From: a virus
DNA length: 64,000 nucleotides
Reading direction: 5' to 3' (one strand)
IMG/VR virus record: IMGVR_UViG_3300032893_000001
Coordinates: 120,183 to 184,182 of that record
In this document: piece after piece, positions 40,344 through 47,658 of the stretch
Layout: each line of letters starts with the position of its first letter
Numbering within the stretch: the first letter of the stretch is position 1
The notes under the pieces: model-generated
What the model was told of the DNA's origin: nothing
Databases searched by the model: none
What the model saw: only the letters and a program-made list of their open reading frames with translations
Position numbers and translations under genes: made by a program

Positions 40344-40973
40344 ATGCGCATCTACATTTCGATTCTCATCGCGAGCCTGTTCCTGGTCGCGTGCGGTACG
40401 GACACCACGACGAACAACAAGCAGGGCAGCGGCGATCCCGCCTGCTCTTCGAGCGCGCCGCTCTGCACCGGCGATCCTGGCCCGCAAGGACCCACGGGTC
40501 CTCAAGGCCCTGCGGGTCCTGCCGGCCCGCAAGGACCAAAGGGCGATCCTGGCACCATCGGCGCCACCGGTCCCCAAGGCCCTCAAGGAGATCCTGGATT
40601 GCAAGGTCCTGCGGGACCCGCGGGTCCCCAGGGAGCTCAAGGTGTCCAAGGCGTTCAAGGCCCTGCGGGTCCCCAAGGCCCCGCCGGCACGTCGATCTCC
40701 AAGTCGAAGCTCTACGTCGTGAACTGGCAGAACAACGCCAACACGAACTACCAGCAAGTCGATAAGGGTGACATCTACTGCAACAACAACTCGGACGTCC
40801 TCATCTCTGGCGGCGTCTACTACAACATGAGCACACCCAACCTCGGCGAGGTCGTCTGCATCCCGATCAACCCGACGGATACGACCAAGCAGGCAGGCAT
40901 GGAGTGCCAGGTGCGCTCCAACACGTCTCCGTACCTCGTTTGGCACATGTGGGCGCTCTGCTCGACACCATGA
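40344..40973 (+). CDS. Collagen-like lipoprotein (209 aa)
   Basis: Residues 1-16 form a signal peptide and LVAC at 14-17 is a lipobox, so the mature protein should be lipid-anchored in the host envelope. From about residue 43, 24 uninterrupted Gly-X-Y triplets form a collagen-like triple helix. A folded C-terminus with tyrosines and cysteines follows. Glycine at +2 favours the outer membrane. It may alter the host surface during infection, for example to block rival phages. GAAGGAGG and its own box precede it. Confidence 0.85.
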   Translation: MRIYISILIASLFLVACGTDTTTNNKQGSGDPACSSSAPLCTGDPGPQGPTGPQGPAGPAGPQGPKGDPGTIGATGPQGPQGDPGLQGPAGPAGPQGAQGVQGVQGPAGPQGPAGTSISKSKLYVVNWQNNANTNYQQVDKGDIYCNNNSDVLISGGVYYNMSTPNLGEVVCIPINPTDTTKQAGMECQVRSNTSPYLVWHMWALCSTP

Positions 40974-40984
40974 GGGAGGAAGAC

Positions 40985-41995
40985 ATGGTAACAACCACAC
41001 CGCCGTCAAGTGCCACACGCAACCTGCGTGCTGTCGTCTTCTCGAACTTCCCCGGACAGCTCTTCGAAAAGAGTCTCCGGCCGAGGTTCGAGAGGTACGG
41101 CATCGACATCGTCAAGGTCGCCAACCTCGACAAGTCGAAGTCGACCAGCGTCGAAGGGGCCGACATCATCGTCGCGATGATCGAGCTCATGAGCGCCGGG
41201 CAACGAAACGCAGCGAAAGACCTGGCCAAGCACACCGGGAAGTACTTCGTCGGCCTTCCAAACAAGGGGGACTGGGGAAAGTACCTCTCTCACTTCCCAC
41301 GCCCGCCGCGCCTGACACCTGTTCCAAACAAGCAGCAAGCGCCGCCGAGCACTCCTCGACCCCTTCCAGAAGCCCCAGAGCCTCCGGAGCCGTCACTGCA
41401 AGACCTGAAGGAGACCCTCGAACTCTACGAGATGGAGACCGAGAAGCTTCAAGAGGCCAAGACGACTCTCGAGGCTACGCTGAAAGAGCGGGAGACGGCG
41501 CTGCTCAATCACGCAGCGAACGTCGAGAAGCTGAGGAAAGAGAACCAGACGCTCGAAGAGCGCCTCGCGGAGCAGACGCGCATCCGCGGGGAGCTTGAAG
41601 TCGGGTTCACCAACCTTCGCAAGCACACCGATGGCCTCGAGAGGCAGCTCGAGGCCGCCAAAAGGGTGAGCAACGACTCCCCCAATGACTCCTCACCGGC
41701 AATGAGGGCAGTGAACACACGCCTGAAGGGCCGTGTGTCCGCTCTCGAGCAGCAACTCAACACGGCAGTTTCGGAAATGCAGGATGCAAAGATTCGAGCC
41801 GATCGACTCGAAGAGCAACTTCGAACTGCCAGTCGCAGCAATACGCAGATCGCTCTGGCCAAGGAGCTGCTTCTCGACTGGAGCCGCGCCATCAAGATGG
41901 TTCAGAGTGGAGACGCTCGCGGATACAAGAAGCTACTGGAGGTCGCTGCCCAGCATGGGCTCGACATCCCAACGGTGCTCTCGATCATCCAGTAG
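40985..41995 (+). CDS. DUF2325-like plus coiled-coil protein (336 aa)
   Basis: Residues 14-95 (LRAVVFSNFPGQLFEKSLRP, GADIIVAMIELMSAGQRNAA, YFVGLPNKGDWGKYL) resemble the DUF2325 single-domain fold. A proline-rich linker leads to a long coiled coil (residues 130-290) and a short C-terminal helical end. DUF2325 proteins have no firm function. The ATG at 40985 has GGGAGG. It follows the lipoprotein by 11 bases, so both share one transcript. Confidence 0.65.
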   Translation: MVTTTPPSSATRNLRAVVFSNFPGQLFEKSLRPRFERYGIDIVKVANLDKSKSTSVEGADIIVAMIELMSAGQRNAAKDLAKHTGKYFVGLPNKGDWGKYLSHFPRPPRLTPVPNKQQAPPSTPRPLPEAPEPPEPSLQDLKETLELYEMETEKLQEAKTTLEATLKERETALLNHAANVEKLRKENQTLEERLAEQTRIRGELEVGFTNLRKHTDGLERQLEAAKRVSNDSPNDSSPAMRAVNTRLKGRVSALEQQLNTAVSEMQDAKIRADRLEEQLRTASRSNTQIALAKELLLDWSRAIKMVQSGDARGYKKLLEVAAQHGLDIPTVLSIIQ

Positions 41996-42018
41996 CTGAC
42001 GATTCCAGAGGAAAGGAG

Positions 42019-42028
42019 GGAATAAGAA
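42019..42028 (+). promoter_or_regulatory. ATAAGAA box
   Basis: GGAATAAGAACAAC is followed by AAGGAGGC and the start at 42044. It sits just after the DUF2325-like gene with no obvious terminator. Confidence 0.6.
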
Positions 42029-42043
42029 CAACAAGGAGGCACT

Positions 42044-42385
42044 ATGATCTTCATGTTCCTGGGGGTCGCCGCTGGCGTGAAGCTGGCGTGCACAGCCCTC
42101 GATCTTGTTCACACGTCCGCTGACGCTCGGCGCGCCAGTAAGACCGGGGGCAATCTCAAAGCCCTCGGTCCCGTGATTCCGTACAGACCGCCGGTCCGGC
42201 TCTACTCCACTGTGGAGGAGGGTATGTGCGGCGAAGACGAAGGCTCCTTCCCGGAGCACGAACGAGCGCAGGCTCGACTCCGCGCAGAGGCACGCTTTGC
42301 AAGCGTCGCCAAGGACTGGCCTCGTTGCAGCCACTGCGGCGAGCCCGTCATGAACCCGAAGAAGTACTTCGAGAGGGTCGCATGA
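42044..42385 (+). CDS. Hypothetical protein with CxxC (113 aa)
   Basis: The N-terminus MIFMFLGVAAGVKLACTALD is hydrophobic and may be a membrane anchor. The C-terminus holds CSHCGEPVMNPKKYF, a half zinc ribbon. AAGGAGGC precedes the ATG. Function unknown. Confidence 0.7.
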   Translation: MIFMFLGVAAGVKLACTALDLVHTSADARRASKTGGNLKALGPVIPYRPPVRLYSTVEEGMCGEDEGSFPEHERAQARLRAEARFASVAKDWPRCSHCGEPVMNPKKYFERVA

Positions 42386-42472
42386 CCCTCGAGAAGGATG
42401 TCCTACGCGTCCCGTTCGGGGAGGTCGCGAAGGTCAAAGAGCCCAGCCCCCGGAAAAACAACAACAAGAAAC

Positions 42473-42482
42473 GGTATAAGAA
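42473..42482 (+). promoter_or_regulatory. ATAAGAA box inside an open frame
   Basis: GGTATAAGAAG lies 40 bases upstream of AAGGAGGC and the start at 42523, and within a frame that stays open from an ATG at 42382. Confidence 0.55.
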
Positions 42483-42522
42483 GATTGATGGGAGACCTAC
42501 CCATTCAACCAAGGAGGCAACC

Positions 42523-42777
42523 ATGAGCATCGACACGAACAAGACCATCGACACGAACAAGACCATCGACACGAACAAGTCGGAGCAGGCGAAGGCATTC
42601 GAGCCGTCGACATTCAGCGAATCGCTCAGCACCCACGTCGGCGAGTTCTCCACCGCGTTCTCGTACGCAGCAGGCGCCGTCGCCGGTGGTCTCGTGATCG
42701 TCGGCATCGCGACGCTCGTGCAGAAGGGTGTCAACGCCGCCTTCGGTGGCGCGGCCGACCCGATCGACACGGAGTAG
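42523..42777 (+). CDS. Small membrane protein with IDTNKT repeats (84 aa)
   Basis: Three copies of an 18-base repeat give SIDTNKTIDTNKTIDTNK at the N-terminus. YAAGAVAGGLVIVGIATLVQ is one membrane segment. AAGGAGGC and a box favour this start. An in-frame ATG at 42382 would give a 131-residue form with a basic extension. A terminator follows at 42788. Confidence 0.7.
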   Translation: MSIDTNKTIDTNKTIDTNKSEQAKAFEPSTFSESLSTHVGEFSTAFSYAAGAVAGGLVIVGIATLVQKGVNAAFGGAADPIDTE

Positions 42778-42787
42778 CAGTACCGGA

Positions 42788-42820
42788 AGAAGGAACCCCA
42801 CGGGGTTCCTTCTTTTTAGC
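42788..42820 (+). terminator. Intrinsic terminator with TTAGCTCCG tail
   Basis: GAAGGAACCCC and GGGGTTCCTTC form an eleven-pair stem with a two-base loop, followed by TTTTTAGCTCCG. Confidence 0.9.
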
Positions 42821-42845
42821 TCCGTGCAAAATACAGGTATTCTCC

Positions 42846-42855
42846 GAGATAAGAA
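42846..42855 (+). promoter_or_regulatory. ATAAGAA box before a gene-poor cassette
   Basis: GAGATAAGAATC lies 26 bases beyond the TTAGCTC tail. A terminator follows about 100 bases later with no clear gene between. Confidence 0.6.
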
Positions 42856-42856
42856 T

Positions 42857-42994
42857 CGTGGAGGAAGAGACTGCTCTTACGTGTGGTGGACCAACCGAGG
42901 GCTTGCCCTCTGCATGGACTGCCTCCTTACCACGTAGGAGTAGGGACGCCTCTGAAAAGAACCCTGGCCGGAAGTCCAAGCCGGGGTTCTTTTC
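42857..42994 (+). ncRNA. Candidate short RNA or tiny ORF cassette
   Basis: Between the box at 42846 and the terminator there is no normal gene. A GGAGG at 42860 precedes a GTG that would encode about 18 residues ending ALCMDCLLTT. The unit may make a small RNA or a tiny CxxC peptide. The call rests on the flanking promoter-like box and terminator. Confidence 0.35.
42957..42994 (+). terminator. Intrinsic terminator
   Basis: AAGAACCC-TGGC pairs with GCC-GGGGTTCTT, followed by TTCTCT. It ends the 42.86 kb cassette. Confidence 0.85.
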
Positions 42995-43028
42995 TCTACC
43001 CCTGCTACGCAAGAACGCTACGTAGTAG

Positions 43029-43038
43029 GGGATAAGAA
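43029..43038 (+). promoter_or_regulatory. ATAAGAA box
   Basis: GGGATAAGAACAG precedes AAGGAGGC and the start at 43059. Confidence 0.65.
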
Positions 43039-43058
43039 CAGTAAGGAGGCATCAAACC

Positions 43059-43250
43059 ATGGGACAATGCGAACACTGCGGCGGGGACCTAGCTGACGAC
43101 CAACTCCACGTGCTGAGCGAGTGCTTCACGCACTTGTACGATCGCATCGACAAACTCGAAGAGGAAAACCGCGGGTTGAAGCAAGCCGTGGAGGCGTACA
43201 AGCGCCAACTCAAGAAGATCACCGCGACGGCCCCTCCTTCCGTCGTGTAG
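43059..43250 (+). CDS. CxxC and coiled-coil mini-protein (63 aa)
   Basis: CEHCG at residues 4-8 followed by DDQLHVLSECFTHLYD gives a half zinc site, then a coiled coil (IDKLEEENRGLKQAVEAYKR). AAGGAGG precedes the ATG and a terminator follows. Probably dimeric; unknown role. Confidence 0.75.
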   Translation: MGQCEHCGGDLADDQLHVLSECFTHLYDRIDKLEEENRGLKQAVEAYKRQLKKITATAPPSVV

Positions 43251-43275
43251 CGTTGCCCGTCTTTGACGGGTGACG

Positions 43276-43325
43276 GCGAGAGACAGCCGGGCTTCCCCCC
43301 ACTCGGCTGTCTCTCGTTTTTTAGC
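43276..43325 (+). terminator. Strong terminator with TTAGCCCCG tail
   Basis: CGAGAGACAGCCG and CGGCTGTCTCTCG form a thirteen-pair stem followed by TTTTTTAGCCCCG. No ATAAGAA box follows, because the next gene is on the other strand; its last codons overlap the tail. Confidence 0.9.
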
Positions 43326-43614
43326 CCCGTGGCACGCGCATATGCTGAACGCCGTTCGGTGTCTCCTGTGCGGGTGCAGAAGCCGCCTCCTTCTTCTTGC
43401 GAATGGGGGAGCGCTTCTCCATCGGCTTCGTCAAGTTGGTCACCGCGGTCGTTACGATCTCCTCGCAGTTCGCGCAGAGGTCGTCGTAGGACGCGACGGA
43501 GTGCCCCCGTACAGTGATCGTGAGCGCGGGGTAGTCGCTCTCAGGAGCCTCCTCGACGTACTCCGTGCGATTGCAGCGGCCACACTCGATTGCAACAACG
43601 GACTTTCGTGCCAT
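43321..43614 (-). CDS. Zinc-ribbon protein (97 aa)
   Basis: CGRC near residue 11 and CANC near residue 47 frame a four-cysteine ribbon around strands YPALTITVRG. The C-terminus is basic (MEKRSPIRKKKEA). GGGAGAAG precedes the ATG at MARKSVVA. The only minus-strand cassette in the middle of the island. Confidence 0.7.
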   Translation of the reverse strand: MARKSVVAIECGRCNRTEYVEEAPESDYPALTITVRGHSVASYDDLCANCEEIVTTAVTNLTKPMEKRSPIRKKKEAASAPAQETPNGVQHMRVPRG

Positions 43615-43669
43615 CTTCTTCTCCCGGTAGCTTTCCTTCTTGTACCCCTTCAATCGGACCCTGAAAAGA

Positions 43670-43679
43670 GGAATAAGAA
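43670..43679 (+). promoter_or_regulatory. ATAAGAA box
   Basis: GGAATAAGAAGAAC precedes AAGGAGGC and the start at 43698. Confidence 0.65.
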
Positions 43680-43697
43680 GAACAAGGAGGCACTACC

Positions 43698-44018
43698 ATG
43701 GACACTCAAATCGACAAGGTCTGCAAAGAGAAGCTCACAAGGAACCTGCTCAAGGTCGCGAAGTACAACCACGCAGCGTCTTCCTTCTTGCACCAGCAGC
43801 GCTACGAGCAGGCGATGCTGCACTTCTCTTGGACGCTGGACGTCATCGATAACGGCGTCGACATCTGCAAGGCAGGACTGACTAACGGCGTCGACAAGGA
43901 GAAGTACGCAGATCACCTCAAGTTGCTGATGGCCCTGCGCAACTCGATCGAGACGACGATGACGTTCATCTCGGTCGCGATGCACGCCGCCGGCGGCGCG
44001 GACCAGCCCGTCAACTAG
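43698..44018 (+). CDS. Helical hypothetical protein (106 aa)
   Basis: Four predicted helices (LTRNLLKVAKYNHAASSFLH, EQAMLHFSWTLDVIDNGVDI) resembling a small helical bundle or TPR-like unit. AAGGAGG precedes the ATG; a terminator follows. Function unknown. Confidence 0.75.
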   Translation: MDTQIDKVCKEKLTRNLLKVAKYNHAASSFLHQQRYEQAMLHFSWTLDVIDNGVDICKAGLTNGVDKEKYADHLKLLMALRNSIETTMTFISVAMHAAGGADQPVN

Positions 44019-44230
44019 GCGGGAGAAGAGGCACCTTCGGGTGCCTCTTTTTTAGCCCCGTCATGGGTCTTCCACCAAAGGTAGGTCTTGATCGCCGCTC
44101 GCTCGAGGTTGTCGAGAGGGCCATCCTTCAGGTGCTCCTGAAACCATGCGTTGAAGGCATCGAGATCTGCATCGACTTCTTTCTCGAGTGCCTTGCCATC
44201 GTGCAGGTTGTCTGCTTGAACGGAAATCAT
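44015..44230 (-). CDS. Hypothetical protein (71 aa)
   Basis: MISVQADNLHDGKALEKEVD, helical and acidic, with WFQEHLKDGPLDNLE. GGAGGCG precedes the ATG. Its 3' end overlaps the plus-strand terminator at 44026 and the end of the convergent gene. Confidence 0.6.
   Translation of the reverse strand: MISVQADNLHDGKALEKEVDADLDAFNAWFQEHLKDGPLDNLERAAIKTYLWWKTHDGAKKEAPEGASSPA
44026..44060 (+). terminator. Terminator with TTAGCCCCG tail
   Basis: AAGAGGCACC-TTCG-GGTGCCTCTT forms a ten-pair stem, then TTTTAGCCCCG. It lies inside the convergent minus gene and could act on both strands. Confidence 0.9.
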
Positions 44231-44239
44231 CACGCCTCC

Positions 44240-44647
44240 ATGCTCCACTACGCCAACAAGAAAGACATCGAGCGGCTCGCCGAGCTCGAGACGTTGTTGT
44301 TCCCAGACAACTGCCTCAACGAGCACTCACTCTACGAGGAGCTCGGCACCAGCAGGGCGTTCATCTGGAGAAGACCTGCCATCGGGTACTGCCTCGTACG
44401 ATTCGGTCCGGAGATCATCGATCTACTTCGCGTGGGGGTGCACCCGGACTTTCAAGGACGAGGCGTCGGACAGAGCATGCTGGAAGAGGTGCTGAAGCAC
44501 GCGTACATACCCGTCATGCTCACGGTCCGAAGGGATAACACCCGAGCTCGCGGTCTGTACGACAAGCTCGGGTTCCGAGTGATCGGTATGCTGCCGCAGA
44601 CGGATGGACTCCTGATGCTTCGACCGCTCACATCCGAGTCGACGTGA
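44240..44647 (+). CDS. GNAT acetyltransferase (135 aa)
   Basis: LRVGVHPDFQGRGVGQSMLE is the acetyl-CoA-binding motif A, with RRDNTRARGLYDKLGFRVIG as motif B, as in RimI-type N-acetyltransferases. It would transfer acetyl from acetyl-CoA to an amine, a host protein or small molecule. The start is unsure: no ribosome site precedes the ATG, and a TTG eight codons upstream is an alternative. Confidence 0.8.
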   Translation: MLHYANKKDIERLAELETLLFPDNCLNEHSLYEELGTSRAFIWRRPAIGYCLVRFGPEIIDLLRVGVHPDFQGRGVGQSMLEEVLKHAYIPVMLTVRRDNTRARGLYDKLGFRVIGMLPQTDGLLMLRPLTSEST

Positions 44648-44837
44648 ACTGCGCGCCGCAGTTGCAGCGGAGCACCTGCTGGCCCTTCGCTGTCGCCGAC
44701 GGAACCGCGTTCGCAGCACCGCACTTCGGGCAGCAGATCTTCCGCATGCCTCCCGCCGCACTCTCGTAGACGACCTTCGTTCCGTTGGGCAACACCTTGA
44801 CGTGATCGAGGCTGTCGGTTCGCTGAATAGGCTTCAT
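44628..44837 (-). CDS. Zinc-ribbon protein (69 aa)
   Basis: CCPKCG near residue 36 and CNCG near residue 58 form a compact zinc ribbon after a beta-rich N-terminus. GGAG precedes the ATG. Convergent overlap with the GNAT gene. Last gene of the 44.6-58.3 kb minus block. Confidence 0.75.
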   Translation of the reverse strand: MKPIQRTDSLDHVKVLPNGTKVVYESAAGGMRKICCPKCGAANAVPSATAKGQQVLRCNCGAQFTSTRM

Positions 44838-45235
44838 GTTGAGGCTCCTCCGAAGATGACCGCTGACTCTTCGTAGTCTGCCTCGGACTCCTCGACTTGA
44901 ACAGCCGGACCGTGCACTTTCGCCAGCACGATGAGGGCCTGAATGGCCTCGTACTCCGCGAAGTACTGCATGTAGTCGATTCGTTCGTCGACTCCGTCGG
45001 AGACCAAGTAAAGCGATCGCCCCGTTGCCACGTCGCTGACGACGCGCATCAGGGTGTAGATACGGCGGTCGGCCGCGTCGAATCCAGCCGCGAAGACGTC
45101 GGTGTTGTTGCCGACGACGTCTTGCAACGCCTCGAGGCGCTGCTCGAACTGGCTAAGACGCAGGCGCAGGTGAGGGGTCGGACCCACCACGCCGTCCGCG
45201 CCGGGACGGCCGTGCCGTCGTCTCTTCTCTGCCAT
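44834..45235 (-). CDS. Hypothetical protein (133 aa)
   Basis: A basic, disordered N-terminal 20 residues is followed by helices (FEQRLEALQDVVGN, IQALIVLAKVHG) and an acidic end. GAAGGAG precedes the ATG. It overlaps the upstream gene by 83 bases, more than usual here. Function unknown. Confidence 0.65.
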   Translation of the reverse strand: MAEKRRRHGRPGADGVVGPTPHLRLRLSQFEQRLEALQDVVGNNTDVFAAGFDAADRRIYTLMRVVSDVATGRSLYLVSDGVDERIDYMQYFAEYEAIQALIVLAKVHGPAVQVEESEADYEESAVIFGGAST

Positions 45236-45518
45236 CTTCTTTCTCCTTCAGACTGTCTGGAAGTTGAGCTTCGTCCCTCTCTCGAAGCTCGAAGCGCAGC
45301 AGTCGCTTGTCTTCTTCGGCCTCGAGGGCGGATAGCATCCCCATGATTTCGGAGAGAGCGTCCTGCGAGAGGAACCGATCTTGGTAAGGCGCCTCCTCGC
45401 AGAGGATCTGCTGCTTCGCGCGCCCATCGACCACGAGGTACCTCTCGGACAGAAGTCGTTGAAGCTCGCGGAGGCCCGCGCGGCGGTGCAGAATGCGGAC
45501 GTACTTGTCGTGTCTCAT
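45153..45518 (-). CDS. Hypothetical protein (121 aa)
   Basis: Starts MRHDKYVRILHRRAGLRELQ; helical (DALSEIMGMLSALEAEEDKR), then a disordered basic tail. The tail lies in the long overlap with the next gene. Not recognised. Confidence 0.65.
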   Translation of the reverse strand: MRHDKYVRILHRRAGLRELQRLLSERYLVVDGRAKQQILCEEAPYQDRFLSQDALSEIMGMLSALEAEEDKRLLRFELRERDEAQLPDSLKEKEDGREETTARPSRRGRRGGSDPSPAPAS

Positions 45519-46165
45519 GCGGTCAAGAACGCGTAGAAGCGCCTGAGCAAGTCGGCCCCTGCCGATGTGTCCGTGATGATGCGGTTGAGCGGATAGATGT
45601 GAAGGGCACGCTTGCGACGAACGCGGTTGAGGTACTCTCCACCTTTCTGCTTCGCCTGCTCGAGCATCGCGACGGTGCGGATGTCTTCGTAGGCGTGCTT
45701 CAGGTAGATGTCCGCATTGTGGTCCAAGTGCGTGTAGTAGTACAGCAATGCTTCTGCCCACCCACGCATGGTCAAGTTGGCGACGACTTCTCCGATCACC
45801 TCCTTGCCCTTCCATGAGCGCTTGCACGCCGAGCAGAAGTGCAGCGCGTTGATGTTCGCCGCTTCGGGAATGATCGCGGAGCAGTTGTTGATGCCGAGCT
45901 GCTTGCCAGGGCAGATGTAGATCTTCGCGTCGCCGCCGCCGTGCAGCTTCGAACCGCTCTCCCAGAAGGAGATGATGCCCGGAGTCGGCTTGGTGAGCGA
46001 ACGCGCCTTGCCGAAGAAGAGCTCGATCTTGTACTTGGCGTGCTTCCGGTGCTTCAGAAGCTCATCGAGCGCCTTCTTCTTGAGCTCGATCGCTTCCTGC
46101 TCCTCCTTGGTGAACTCCGTAGGAGCGATCTGCGGCTCGACCCACTTCGTCTCGGACGTTGACAT
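45515..46165 (-). CDS. Cysteine-containing hypothetical protein (216 aa)
   Basis: The N-terminal helix is charged. CPGKQ, NNCS and CSAC in residues 80-115 may bind zinc, followed by WAEALLYYYTHLDHNADIYL and a C-terminal helical part. GTAGGAAGG precedes the ATG. It could be a virion or assembly factor, judging from location only. Confidence 0.7.
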   Translation of the reverse strand: MSTSETKWVEPQIAPTEFTKEEQEAIELKKKALDELLKHRKHAKYKIELFFGKARSLTKPTPGIISFWESGSKLHGGGDAKIYICPGKQLGINNCSAIIPEAANINALHFCSACKRSWKGKEVIGEVVANLTMRGWAEALLYYYTHLDHNADIYLKHAYEDIRTVAMLEQAKQKGGEYLNRVRRKRALHIYPLNRIITDTSAGADLLRRFYAFLTA

Positions 46166-46174
46166 GGTGCCTTC

Positions 46175-46627
46175 CTACACGCGCCTCGAGGGACCGGGGA
46201 TGAACGGATTCGCACCACCGATGGTGTACGCCCCTCTTCCACCGGCAGCGCTTCGACTGCGCCCAGCCCCCATCAGGGGAATCTCCATGACTTCCCCACG
46301 GGAGCTCTGCGGAGCAGAAGAGAACGAGTTCATGATGTCTTGAAGATGAGCGGAGATCGGCTGATCGTCCACACTCTGGAAGATGAGCCTCCAGGCATAG
46401 ACGATCTTCCCGTTGCGCGGGAAGTAGAACTTGCTGAAGTCGACCGACCATCCCGGCTGCCGTTGCAGCGCTTGGTGCGCGAAGTGCATGCCGATCAGCC
46501 AATCGCCCATGCGTTCGTTGGGAAGTCGACCGAGTACACGAAGCTGCTTCTTGCCCGACGTGACGTCGCGCGCTTCGTAGCCGAACTTACTGCGCAGGAG
46601 CGTCAGCAGCGGGTTCGTGCTGTCCAT
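46175..46627 (-). CDS. Hypothetical protein (150 aa)
   Basis: MDSTNPLLTLLRSKFGYEAR is the chosen start, with AGAGGTT upstream. A folded central region (WSVDFSKFYFPRNGKIVYAW) precedes a disordered glycine-arginine C-terminus. Overlaps the upstream gene by 41 bases. Unknown, probably structural. Confidence 0.7.
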   Translation of the reverse strand: MDSTNPLLTLLRSKFGYEARDVTSGKKQLRVLGRLPNERMGDWLIGMHFAHQALQRQPGWSVDFSKFYFPRNGKIVYAWRLIFQSVDDQPISAHLQDIMNSFSSAPQSSRGEVMEIPLMGAGRSRSAAGGRGAYTIGGANPFIPGPSRRV

Positions 46628-47108
46628 GGGAAACCTCTTGAGGAGAAGGAGTGCAGACGACGAATGCCTTGTGGTCGCCGAAGAAGAGCTCACGGACGGA
46701 CGAGAAGTAGATCTTCACGTTGCTCGTCGAGTCCTCGAGCAGGTACGTCTCGCCGTTCGCGAGCACGTCCTCGACGCTCTCGAAGTGCCACGGGAAGATG
46801 TACTCACCCGTCTCGAGCTTGCCGTAGGTAACGTCGAAGTCTCCTGTCGTACCGTCGGGCATGACGACGTGCAGCTTGCTCGGGTGCATGTGCGCCAGAT
46901 AGCGATTCAGCGCATCGAGGTCGGTCTCACGAACGATCACCAGCTCTTCCTCTTGAAGAGCACGATCGAGCGCGGCAATGAGCTGCGTCTTGTCGGAGAT
47001 CGGCACCGGGGGCTCGTCGGGAGTGATCAACCCCCACTTGCGGAACTGCGCCAAGAACTCGGGCGCGACCAACCCCGAGCGAATGATGACACGGGTGAGC
47101 TCGTGCAT
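46587..47108 (-). CDS. Hypothetical protein (173 aa)
   Basis: Starts MHELTRVIIRSGLVAPEFLA. Helical N-terminus, then a beta-rich domain (LHVVMPDGTTGDFDVTYGKL, YIFPWHFESVEDVL) and a disordered end. GGGAGG precedes the ATG. It probably belongs with its neighbours to the tail assembly set. Confidence 0.7.
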   Translation of the reverse strand: MHELTRVIIRSGLVAPEFLAQFRKWGLITPDEPPVPISDKTQLIAALDRALQEEELVIVRETDLDALNRYLAHMHPSKLHVVMPDGTTGDFDVTYGKLETGEYIFPWHFESVEDVLANGETYLLEDSTSNVKIYFSSVRELFFGDHKAFVVCTPSPQEVSHGQHEPAADAPAQ

Positions 47109-47109
47109 G

Positions 47110-47658
47110 TCAGCCTCCCTGGCCGTACTGCGGCATGGTGATCTTGAAGCTCTTGCGGGTCTCGGACATCGGGCTGCCTGGCATGTACCCCGTGCAGAGC
47201 ACCAGAACGTACGCCGGAATGTTCTCGTCGAACAAGAGTGGAACGCCGTAGAGGCTGTCCTCCGAATGCGCGATGTTGATTCCCGTCGTGTCGTCGTGCC
47301 ACTGCCAAAGCGTGGTCTTCGGATTGGTGACGAAGGAGATGGGGTACAGCTTCTCGTACGACGCTGCCTGAAACATCTTGGCGATCGCGAACGCAGCAAC
47401 CCGCTCTTCGGGGAGCTCCTTGAGCTGAGCGTTGCGAATGATCGTCGAGGGGTAGAGGCTGCTGAAGTCGAGATCCGCCGGGCGAACCGCCTCCCCTTTT
47501 CGAACCACGCGAGCATAGCGAACACGCCCGTTGCCATCGATGTTGATGTACTGCACACGCGGCAACTTCAGAAGACCGCGGATGACCGCGACGAAACCGT
47601 CGATGCCGGTACCCCGCGGGACCTCGATCGTGTCGGACTGCTCTTGGAACTCGCTCAT
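47110..47658 (-). CDS. Hypothetical protein (182 aa)
   Basis: Starts MSEFQEQSDTIEVPRGTGID. Mixed fold with strands VQYINIDGNGRVRYARVV and IPAYVLVLCTGYMPG. The start overlaps the ribbon-helix-helix gene stop in TGATG. Possibly a structural or assembly protein. Confidence 0.7.
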   Translation of the reverse strand: MSEFQEQSDTIEVPRGTGIDGFVAVIRGLLKLPRVQYINIDGNGRVRYARVVRKGEAVRPADLDFSSLYPSTIIRNAQLKELPEERVAAFAIAKMFQAASYEKLYPISFVTNPKTTLWQWHDDTTGINIAHSEDSLYGVPLLFDENIPAYVLVLCTGYMPGSPMSETRKSFKITMPQYGQGG

